Below are positions 17,151 through 24,847 of a DNA stretch of 64,000 nt, in pieces (the stretch's first letter is position 1; every line of letters starts with the position of its first letter). Location: positions 62,001 to 126,000 of the forward strand of contig JAEPON010000008.1 in NCBI GenBank assembly GCA_017642895.1, written 5' to 3'. A model generated the notes under the pieces. That model was given only the letters and a program-made list of their open reading frames with translations. It did not search any database and was not told the DNA's origin. The DNA comes from Roseitalea sp. (GTDB lineage Bacteria > Pseudomonadota > Alphaproteobacteria > Rhizobiales > Rhizobiaceae). Position numbers and translations under genes: made by a program.

Positions 17151-19160
17151 ATGATCGTCGAACTGGGCCATTATGCGCTTGTCCTGGGGTTGGTGCTTTC
17201 GCTCGCCCAGATGGTCGTGCCGATGATTGGACTGCGCACCAACGATGCGCGCATGCTCTCGGTCGCGCCGTCGCTGACGGTCGCCACCTTCCTCGTCATC
17301 GCGGTGTCTTTCGCCGCGCTTACTTGGGCTTACGTCACCTCCGATTTCTCGGTCCGCAACGTCTGGGCCAATTCCTTCTCCGACAAGCCCATGATCTTCA
17401 AGATCACCGGCGTCTGGGGCAACCACGAAGGCTCCATGCTGTTGTGGATCCTGACGCTGGCGCTGTTCGGCGCGCTCGTCGCATTCTTCGGCGGCAATCT
17501 GCCGTCCCGCCTGAAGGCGGCGGTGCTGTCGGTCCAGGGGTCGGTGACGGTCGCGTTCGCGCTGTTCATCCTCCTGACGTCCAACCCGTTCGAGCGCCTG
17601 TCTCCGCCGCCGCTCGAAGGCCGCGACCTGAATCCGATCCTTCAGGATATCGGCCTGGCGATCCATCCGCCGCTCTTGTATCTGGGCTATGTCGGCTTTT
17701 CGATCTGCTTTTCCTTTGCTGTCGCGGCCCTGATCGAGGGCCGCATCGATGCCGCATGGGCGCGCTGGGTGCGGCCCTGGACGCTCGTCTCCTGGGTATT
17801 CCTGACCGCCGGCATCTCGATGGGCTCCTATTGGGCCTATTACGAGCTGGGCTGGGGCGGCTGGTGGTTCTGGGATCCGGTCGAAAACGCCTCCTTCATG
17901 CCGTGGCTGATCGGCACCGCGCTGCTCCATTCCGCTCTTGTGATGGAAAAGCGCGAGGCAATGAAGGTCTGGACCATCCTTTTGGCAATCCTCGCCTTTT
18001 CCTTCTCGCTTCTCGGCACGTTCCTCGTGCGTTCGGGCGTTCTGACATCGGTGCATTCATTCGCCACCGATCCGCAGCGTGGCCTTTTCATCCTGATGAT
18101 CCTCGTCTTCTTCATCGGCGGGTCGCTGATCCTGTTCGCCCTGCGCGCCGGAACCCTGCGCAATGGCGGCATGTTCCACCCGGTCAGCCGTGAAGGGGCG
18201 CTGGTGCTCAACAATCTCTTCCTGACGACGGCGACCGCGACCGTGCTGGTCGGCACGCTCTATCCGCTGCTGGTCGAAGCGGTCTCAGGCGAGAAGATCT
18301 CGGTCGGCGCGCCCTATTTCAACTACACCTTCATTCCGCTGATGATCCCGCTTCTGATGGCGGTGCCCTTCGGGCCGCTTCTGGCATGGAAGCGCGGCAA
18401 TCTGGCCGCTGCCGCCGAACGGCTTTGGCTGGTCGCGGCCATATCGCTTGTTGCCGCGCTCGCCATTGCCTGGCTGGCCTATGACGCGCCGGTCCTGTCC
18501 GCCTTTGCCTATGCGCTCGCCTTCTGGCTCGTCATCGGCTCGTTCGCCGACATCTTGCAGAAAGCCGGCTTCGTCAGGAATGGCTGGTCGAAAGGCTGGG
18601 CGCGTTTGCGTGGACTGCCGCGCGCCAATTGGGGCACCGCGCTGGCCCATGCCGGGCTCGGCATCACGACGCTCGGCATTGTCGGCGTAACGACGCTCGA
18701 AGACGAGACTGTGCTGCGCATGACGCCTGGCGAGACGACCAGCTTTGCCGGATACGATGTCGCTTTCAATTCGCTGACGCCCGGCAAGGGGCCGAACTTC
18801 ACCTATGACAAGGGCATCTTCACGATCAGCCGCGACGGCCGCGTGATCGGCACGGTCGAACCCGAAAAGCGCGTCTATGTCGCAAGCCGCATGCCGACCA
18901 CCGAAGCGGGCATTCAGACCGTTGGCCTTTTCAGCCAGTACTATCTGGCGCTGGGCGATGCCGTCGAAGGATCCGAGGACATCGTGGTGCGCATCTGGTG
19001 GAAGCCCTGGGTGACGCTGATCTGGTACGGTACCGTCATCATGGTCGCAGCCGGCCTGATCTCGCTGTCGGACCGGCGCCTTCGGATCGGCGCGCCGGTG
19101 GCCGCGCGCCGTAGGCGCGACGAGGCCCTCGCTGCGGCAAAGGCGGAGCCGGCCGAATGA
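17151..19160 (+). CDS. ccmF: Heme lyase subunit CcmF
   Basis: A 669-residue polytopic membrane protein with about 15 hydrophobic helices. It carries the tryptophan-rich WWD signature GWGGWWFWDPVENASFMPW near residues 236-254 and periplasmic His residues used to hold heme. It joins heme from CcmE to apocytochrome c with CcmH and CcmI. A GGGAGGCGGG ribosome site precedes the ATG. The gene overlaps ccmH by 4 bp (ATGA). Confidence 0.96.
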   Translation: MIVELGHYALVLGLVLSLAQMVVPMIGLRTNDARMLSVAPSLTVATFLVIAVSFAALTWAYVTSDFSVRNVWANSFSDKPMIFKITGVWGNHEGSMLLWILTLALFGALVAFFGGNLPSRLKAAVLSVQGSVTVAFALFILLTSNPFERLSPPPLEGRDLNPILQDIGLAIHPPLLYLGYVGFSICFSFAVAALIEGRIDAAWARWVRPWTLVSWVFLTAGISMGSYWAYYELGWGGWWFWDPVENASFMPWLIGTALLHSALVMEKREAMKVWTILLAILAFSFSLLGTFLVRSGVLTSVHSFATDPQRGLFILMILVFFIGGSLILFALRAGTLRNGGMFHPVSREGALVLNNLFLTTATATVLVGTLYPLLVEAVSGEKISVGAPYFNYTFIPLMIPLLMAVPFGPLLAWKRGNLAAAAERLWLVAAISLVAALAIAWLAYDAPVLSAFAYALAFWLVIGSFADILQKAGFVRNGWSKGWARLRGLPRANWGTALAHAGLGITTLGIVGVTTLEDETVLRMTPGETTSFAGYDVAFNSLTPGKGPNFTYDKGIFTISRDGRVIGTVEPEKRVYVASRMPTTEAGIQTVGLFSQYYLALGDAVEGSEDIVVRIWWKPWVTLIWYGTVIMVAAGLISLSDRRLRIGAPVAARRRRDEALAAAKAEPAE

Positions 19161-19633
19161 GAGCTATGCTCTTTGCCTTACTTGTTGCGTTCGCAACGGC
19201 CGCCGCGCCGGCCCATGCCGTCAATCCCGACGAGATTCTCGATGATCCGGCGCTGGAAGAGCGCGCGCGGGACATTTCGGCCGGTCTTCGCTGCATGGTC
19301 TGCCAGAACCAGTCGATCGACGATTCCGATGCTGAACTGGCGCGCGACCTGCGCGTCTTGGTGCGCGACCGGCTGGTTGCTGGCGACACCAATGACGAGG
19401 TGGTTGCCTATGTGGTCGATCGCTACGGCGAATTCGTCCTGCTGCGGCCGACATTTTCGGCCCGCAACGCGCTCCTGTGGGGCACGCCTGTCATCATCCT
19501 GCTTTTGGGCGCCACGGCTGCCTTCCTGTTCGGCCAGCGCCAGAGCCAATCACGCGCCGGTGAAGCGCTGACAGTCGAAGAACAAGCGCGCGTCGCAAAG
19601 ATTTTAGATGAAGGTGAGCGCAACGACGGTTAG
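19157..19633 (+). CDS. ccmH: Cytochrome c maturation protein CcmH (CycL)
   Basis: A 158-residue thiol oxidoreductase with an N-terminal signal peptide (about residues 1-21) and the redox pair Cys46/Cys49 in LRCMVCQNQSI, the diagnostic CcmH motif. A C-terminal membrane helix spans about residues 105-125. It reduces the CXXCH cysteines of apocytochromes. The gene is short, as in alphaproteobacteria, where the TPR part is the separate CcmI. It is the last gene of the ccm run; ccmABCDG are not in the window. Confidence 0.95.
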   Translation: MRAMLFALLVAFATAAAPAHAVNPDEILDDPALEERARDISAGLRCMVCQNQSIDDSDAELARDLRVLVRDRLVAGDTNDEVVAYVVDRYGEFVLLRPTFSARNALLWGTPVIILLLGATAAFLFGQRQSQSRAGEALTVEEQARVAKILDEGERNDG

Positions 19634-19661
19634 GTAGTGCCCATCAATGAGGGGAACTGCC

Positions 19662-20888
19662 ATGCCGGTCGAAAAACGCACTTTTCCGTCCAGTGACGGC
19701 CACATGCTTGCCGCGCGGTTCGACCGGCCCGAGGGCCCGGTACGCGGCTACGCGCTGTTTGCCCACTGCTTCACCTGCACCAAGGACATCGTCGCCGCGC
19801 GCCGCATCGCCGCCAATCTGTCGCGGCTGGGCGTTGCCGTGCTGCGCTTCGACTTCACCGGCCTTGGCTCCTCCGAAGGCGAATTCGCCAACACTTCCTT
19901 TGTCTCCAACGTTGCCGACCTGATCGCCGCCGCTGACCATATGCGCCAAAGCGGCGAAGCGCCCATGCTGCTGATCGGCCATTCGCTAGGCGGCGCGGCC
20001 GTTCTGGCGGCTGCGGGCGACATTCCCGAAGTCAAGGGTGTCGTGACGATCGGTGCGCCCGCCGATGCCGAACATGTCCTTCACAATTTCGAAGCCAGCA
20101 TCGAAGAGATCGAGCGCGAAGGATCGGCGGAAGTCACATTGGCCGGGCGCAAGTTCCGCATCGGCAAGGGGTTTGTCGATGCCGCCCGCGAAACGACCCT
20201 GACCGACAGGATCGCCAGGCTGCGCGCTTCGCTCCTCGTCATGCATTCGCCGATCGACCAGACGGTCGGCATCGACAATGCCACGCGCATTTTCATGGCG
20301 GCCAGACACCCCAAGAGTTTCGTGTCGCTCGACAAGGCCGACCATCTGCTGTCGGGCGCCGAGGATGCCGAGTTCGCCGCCGAAGTCATCGCCGGCTGGG
20401 CCTCGCGCCTTCTGCCCAGGGACGAGCCGCAGGGCGTCGAGGCGATCGAGCATGTCCGCGTCGCCGAAACCCGTGCCAGCAAGTTCCAGAACACTGTCCA
20501 GGCTGGCACCCACCGCTTTTTCGCCGACGAGCCACCGTCTGTCGGCGGCACCGATACCGGACCAACCCCTTACGATTTCCTGTCGGCGGCGCTTGGCGCT
20601 TGCACGTCGATGACGCTGCGCATGTATGCCAGCTTCAAGAAGCTCGATCTCGGCACGGTGACCGTCGATGTCAGTCACGCCAAGGTCCATGCCAACGATT
20701 GCGCGGACTGCACCGAGGAATCGCGTGCCAATGGCGGCAAGATCGACCGGTTCGAGCGCGTCATCACGGTCGATGGCAATGTGCCGGACGAACTGGCCGG
20801 AAAGCTTGAGGAAATCGCCAACAAGTGCCCGGTTCACAAGACGCTGGAAGGCAATGCGACGGTGGTGACCAGGGTCGAGGCGGGCTGA
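19662..20888 (+). CDS. Alpha/beta hydrolase-OsmC fusion protein
   Basis: A 408-residue two-domain protein. Residues 1-255 are an alpha/beta hydrolase with nucleophile Ser108 in IGHSLGGAAV and a likely catalytic His in KADHLLSG. Residues about 270-408 are an OsmC domain whose two redox Cys lie near residues 313 (LGACTSM) and 389 (NKCPVHKT), so it should reduce organic hydroperoxides. The ATG at 19662 follows GAGGGGA; an ATG 15 bp earlier overlaps that site and is less likely. Such fusions are recurrent in proteobacteria, and the hydrolase substrate is not known. Confidence 0.93.
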   Translation: MPVEKRTFPSSDGHMLAARFDRPEGPVRGYALFAHCFTCTKDIVAARRIAANLSRLGVAVLRFDFTGLGSSEGEFANTSFVSNVADLIAAADHMRQSGEAPMLLIGHSLGGAAVLAAAGDIPEVKGVVTIGAPADAEHVLHNFEASIEEIEREGSAEVTLAGRKFRIGKGFVDAARETTLTDRIARLRASLLVMHSPIDQTVGIDNATRIFMAARHPKSFVSLDKADHLLSGAEDAEFAAEVIAGWASRLLPRDEPQGVEAIEHVRVAETRASKFQNTVQAGTHRFFADEPPSVGGTDTGPTPYDFLSAALGACTSMTLRMYASFKKLDLGTVTVDVSHAKVHANDCADCTEESRANGGKIDRFERVITVDGNVPDELAGKLEEIANKCPVHKTLEGNATVVTRVEAG

Positions 20889-21033
20889 CGGCATCGGCCC
20901 GGCGCTCACACGCCCGTGACCGAACCTTACCGTTTTTTCATCTGCCGGCCATGTTTGCGCAATCTTCGGTTTCCTAGATTGGGGTCCAAGGCGCCACTGC
21001 GCCATGATTGGAATTCAAGAGGATGGAAAACCG

Positions 21034-22557
21034 ATGAAGAGATCCCGTTTTGCCACCGTCATCGTCGCTGCCGCCGTTGTCGGTGCCGGGTTTGCCGGTT
21101 ACGGCACCGCACAGCTTGCCAGCCCCGCCTATGCCGAGGCGGTCCGGCTGGAGGCTCCGGTCGTGGCCCCCGGCTTTGCCGATGTGGTCGATGCCGTCTC
21201 GCCCGCGGTCGTTTCGGTGCGTGTGCGCAGCCGCGTCAACGATGTGTCGGACCGCTCGCCGGGCAATTTCGATTTTCGTGGAAGCCCCTTCGAGGACCTG
21301 CCCGAAAGCCACCCGTTCCGCCGCTTCTTTGACCGCGAATTCGGCGGCAGGGATTTCCGGGATCGCCGGTTTGGCGAACGCCGCCCTGATCGGCCGCGCC
21401 GCGCCCGGCCCGTCAGCCAGGGTTCGGGCTTTTTCATCTCCGGCGACGGTTTCATCGTCACCAACAACCACGTCATCCGAAATGGCGAGGAGTTCACCGT
21501 CATCATGAACGATGGCACCGAACTCGACGCCGAACTGATCGGCGCCGATCCGCGCACGGACCTTGCCGTCCTCAAGGTCGACGATGATCGCGATTTCACC
21601 TACGTCACCTTTGGCGATGACAATGCGACGCGCGTTGGCGACTGGGTGGTCGCGGTCGGCAATCCGTTCGGCCTTGGCGGCACGGTCACCGCGGGAATTG
21701 TCTCCGCTCGCGGCCGCGACATCGGCGCCGGCCCCTATGACGACTTCCTTCAGATCGACGCGGCCGTGAACCGCGGCAACTCGGGTGGTCCGACCTTCAA
21801 TCTGGCCGGTGAAGTTGTGGGCGTGAACACGGCGATCTTCTCGCCCTCGGGCGGCAATGTCGGCATTGCCTTTGCCGTGCCCGCTTCGGTCGCCAGCGAC
21901 GTGGTCGCGGAATTGATCGAGGATGGCGATGTCGAACGCGGCTGGCTCGGCGTCCGCATCCAGCCGGTGACCGACGAGATCGCCGAATCGCTCGGCTTGG
22001 CCGACGCCTCGGGCGCCATCGTTGCCGATCCAGAGGACGGCGCGCCTGCCGCCCGTGCCGGCATCCGCGCCGGTGATGTGATCACCGCGGTCAATGGTGA
22101 TGCCATTGAGGGGCCAAGGGACCTGTCGCGCGCGATCGCGGCCTTCGATCCGGGCACCGACGTGACGATCACCGTCCAGCGCAATGGCGACAGCCGCGAT
22201 CTGGAAGTCGAATTGGGCGAACTGCCTTCATTGCAGACATTTGCCGCGGCGCGATCCGATACGACGCCCGACGAGGTCGAGCCTTCGACCATGGGCGATC
22301 TCGGCCTGACGGTGGTGCCGGCCGATGACGGCGAGGGCGTGCTGATCACGTCCGTCGAGCCGGACAGCCCGGCCTTCCAGTCCGGCATTCGCGCCGGCGA
22401 CATCATCCGCGAGGTCAACAACCGGCCTGTGGCGTCGGCCGCCGACATCGAGGAACGCGTCGCCGAAGTCTCCGAACGCGGCCGTGCGGCGGCGCTCCTG
22501 CGCCTTGAAGGCGAAAACGCCAGCCGCTTCGTCGCCGTGCCGCTGCCGCGCGGCTGA
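21034..22557 (+). CDS. degP: Periplasmic serine protease DegP/HtrA
   Basis: A 507-residue DegP-family protease. A signal peptide ends near residue 34 (AYAEA). The catalytic triad is His146 (NNHVIRNG), Asp176 (PRTDLAVLK) and Ser250 (NRGNSGGP), and two PDZ domains follow (about 285-375 and 410-500). An Arg/Phe-rich Q-linker-like loop at residues 92-128 precedes the protease core, as in rhizobial DegP1. The start MKRSRF follows AGAGGAT; the in-frame ATG 30 bp upstream lies before that site. It acts in periplasmic quality control. Confidence 0.95.
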   Translation: MKRSRFATVIVAAAVVGAGFAGYGTAQLASPAYAEAVRLEAPVVAPGFADVVDAVSPAVVSVRVRSRVNDVSDRSPGNFDFRGSPFEDLPESHPFRRFFDREFGGRDFRDRRFGERRPDRPRRARPVSQGSGFFISGDGFIVTNNHVIRNGEEFTVIMNDGTELDAELIGADPRTDLAVLKVDDDRDFTYVTFGDDNATRVGDWVVAVGNPFGLGGTVTAGIVSARGRDIGAGPYDDFLQIDAAVNRGNSGGPTFNLAGEVVGVNTAIFSPSGGNVGIAFAVPASVASDVVAELIEDGDVERGWLGVRIQPVTDEIAESLGLADASGAIVADPEDGAPAARAGIRAGDVITAVNGDAIEGPRDLSRAIAAFDPGTDVTITVQRNGDSRDLEVELGELPSLQTFAAARSDTTPDEVEPSTMGDLGLTVVPADDGEGVLITSVEPDSPAFQSGIRAGDIIREVNNRPVASAADIEERVAEVSERGRAAALLRLEGENASRFVAVPLPRG

Positions 22558-22613
22558 CCGGCCATAAGGATCCTGTCCGGGCCCTCCATGTCATCCCCTC
22601 CGGACGGGTCAAA

Positions 22614-22655
22614 CGGCGGCGGGCCTTCCCCCCTCCAGCCCGCCGCCGCCCTTTG
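22614..22655 (+). terminator. Possible intrinsic terminator after degP
   Basis: A perfect 11-bp GC stem (22614-22624 with 22638-22648) around a 13-nt pyrimidine-rich loop, followed by CCCTTTG. The T-run is short, so termination may be partial and the response regulator gene, which starts within 20 bp, could still be read through. Confidence 0.55.
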
Positions 22656-22666
22656 AGGATATCGCC

Positions 22667-23359
22667 GTGCCTGCTAAGACCCAGCCCATGAAAGTGCTGA
22701 TCATCGAGGACGACCGGCAGGCGGCCTCCTATCTGAAAAAAGCGCTCGCCGAGGCCGGCCATGCCGCCGATGTCGCCCATGACGGCGATGACGGATATCA
22801 GATGGCCGCGGGCGGCACCTATGATGCGCTGATCGTCGATCGCATGCTGCCCAAGCGTGACGGCCTGTCGATCGTCTCCCAATTGCGCACCGAGGACGAC
22901 CGCACGCCGGCGCTGATCCTCTCCGCGCTCGGCGAGGTCGATGACCGCGTCACGGGCCTGCGCGCCGGCGGTGACGACTATTTGACCAAGCCCTATGCTT
23001 TCTCCGAATTGCTGGCCCGTCTTGAAGTGCTCCAGCGCCGCGCACACAATGGCGATGGCGACACCGGCTACAGGGTCGCCGATCTCGAACTGGACCGCTT
23101 GTCGCGCCGCGTCACCCGCGCCGGCCAGGAAATCACCTTGCAGCCGCGTGAGTTCCGCCTGCTTGAATATCTGATGCGCAATGCCGGTCGCGTCGTCACC
23201 CGCACCATGCTGCTCGAACATGTCTGGGACTATCATTTCGATCCACAGACCAATGTGATCGACGTCCATGTGTCGCGCCTGCGCGGCAAAATCGAAAAGG
23301 GCTTTGACAAGCCGTTGCTGCACACCGTGCGCGGCGCCGGCTACGTCATCCGCGATTGA
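22667..23359 (+). CDS. OmpR-family response regulator
   Basis: A 230-residue regulator if the GTG at 22667 is used, or 223 residues from the ATG at 22688, which begins the usual MKVLIIEDD. The receiver phospho-acceptor is the Asp in LIVDRMLPK (residue 58 from the GTG). The C-terminal winged helix ends HTVRGAGYVIRD. The order degP-regulator-kinase-glnE is one I recall from Sinorhizobium. The signal and targets are not evident. It shares one base with the kinase start. Confidence 0.9.
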   Translation: MPAKTQPMKVLIIEDDRQAASYLKKALAEAGHAADVAHDGDDGYQMAAGGTYDALIVDRMLPKRDGLSIVSQLRTEDDRTPALILSALGEVDDRVTGLRAGGDDYLTKPYAFSELLARLEVLQRRAHNGDGDTGYRVADLELDRLSRRVTRAGQEITLQPREFRLLEYLMRNAGRVVTRTMLLEHVWDYHFDPQTNVIDVHVSRLRGKIEKGFDKPLLHTVRGAGYVIRD

Positions 23360-24774
23360 TGTCGCAAGTCTCGCCCCGCCGGCGTTTCGGCGCCGTTTTC
23401 CAGACCACCGCGGTGCGCCTCTCGGCGCTTTATCTCTTGCTGTTCAGCGTCTGCGCCGTCGTGCTCGTCTTCTACATGACATCGCTCGCCGCCGGCTTTT
23501 TCATGAGCGAGACGCGCCAGGCGATCGAGCAGGAGGTGCGCAGTCTTGACCGCATCTATCAGCGCGGCGGCATGCGCGGGCTGGTCGTCGCCATCGACCG
23601 GCGTTCACGCGCACCGGGCGCCTTCGTCTATCTTGTCGCCGACCAGACCGGCCGTATCCTTGCCGGCAATGTGCGGTCGCTCGAGCCGGGCGTGCTCGAC
23701 AGCCACGGCTGGACGCCACGCCCCTTCTCTTACGAGAAATTCCGTCAGAGGGCGGCCGGGGACAGAAGTCCGCACGCCATGGCGAACATTTTCCGTTTCG
23801 AAAACGGTATGAGCGTTCTGGTCGGCCGCGATCTGGGCGAACCGGAGCGGCTGCGCGTTATCGTCCAGCGGTCATTGATGTTTGCCTTGGGCCTGATGGC
23901 GCTCGGCGGATTCCTCATCTGGTTTTTCATCGGCCGCCGTGCCCTCAAACGCATTGATGCCATGTCGTCCGCCAGCGCCGGCATCGTCGCCGGTGATCTG
24001 AGCCGACGGCTGCCGGTCTCGCGCGCCAATGACGAGTTCGACCGCCTGTCCGGCAGTCTCAACACCATGCTGGGGCGCATCGAGACACTCAATGACGGGC
24101 TGCGCGAAGTCTCCGATTCCATCGCGCACGATCTGAAGACGCCGCTGACTCGTTTGCGCAACCGGGCCGAGGACGCGCTGCGCAAGAAACCGGGCGAAAC
24201 CGGTTATCGGGATGCGCTCGAGGACATGATCGCCGAAGCCGACCAGTTGATCCGTGTCTTCAACGCCATGTTGCAGATTTCGCGCGTCGAGGCCGGCTAC
24301 ACCAAGTTTACCCCCGAGCCGGTTGATCTGGCGGCCGTCGCAGGAGAGTTGGCTGAACTCTACGAGCCGCTCGTTGAAGATGCCGGCGGTCATCTGGAAA
24401 ACAGCGTGGTGGGGCCGCTGATTGTCGCCGGCAGCCGCGAACTGGTCGGCCAGGCGGTCACCAACCTGCTCGACAATGCGATCAAATACGGGCTGACGGA
24501 GGCGGGCGGCACCGTTGTGCTCAAAGGCCGCGCCGACAGGGACGAAGGGCGGGTCGAACTGCTGGTTTGCGACAATGGCAAGGGTATCGCGTCAGACGAC
24601 CGCGAGCGCGCCGTGCGCCGCTTCGAGCGCCTTGACGAAAGCCGCACCGAACCCGGTTCGGGCCTGGGACTGTCGCTGGTCGATGCGATCATGCGCCAGC
24701 ATGGCGGTGCCCTGCGGCTCGAAGACAATGGCCCGGGCCTGTGCGCGGTGTTGTCGTTTCCTGCATCCGGCTGA
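23359..24774 (+). CDS. HAMP-domain sensor histidine kinase
   Basis: A 471-residue inner-membrane kinase paired with the preceding regulator. Transmembrane helices lie at about 20-45 and 173-192, with a 125-residue periplasmic domain between them. The HAMP segment is at about 193-250 and phospho-accepting His257 is in SIAHDLKTPLTRLRN. The ATPase has NLLDNAIKYG, CDNGKGI and GSGLGLSLV. The ATG at 23359 overlaps the regulator's TGA; a TTG just upstream is the alternative. The stimulus is unknown, but linkage to degP suggests envelope stress (inference). Confidence 0.9.
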   Translation: MSQVSPRRRFGAVFQTTAVRLSALYLLLFSVCAVVLVFYMTSLAAGFFMSETRQAIEQEVRSLDRIYQRGGMRGLVVAIDRRSRAPGAFVYLVADQTGRILAGNVRSLEPGVLDSHGWTPRPFSYEKFRQRAAGDRSPHAMANIFRFENGMSVLVGRDLGEPERLRVIVQRSLMFALGLMALGGFLIWFFIGRRALKRIDAMSSASAGIVAGDLSRRLPVSRANDEFDRLSGSLNTMLGRIETLNDGLREVSDSIAHDLKTPLTRLRNRAEDALRKKPGETGYRDALEDMIAEADQLIRVFNAMLQISRVEAGYTKFTPEPVDLAAVAGELAELYEPLVEDAGGHLENSVVGPLIVAGSRELVGQAVTNLLDNAIKYGLTEAGGTVVLKGRADRDEGRVELLVCDNGKGIASDDRERAVRRFERLDESRTEPGSGLGLSLVDAIMRQHGGALRLEDNGPGLCAVLSFPASG

Positions 24775-24847
24775 CCGCTGCGATCAATCCGCTTCCATCT
24801 GAAGGTGAACCGCTCTAGGTGTGTGCCGTCATGGACCGGAGGAGCGC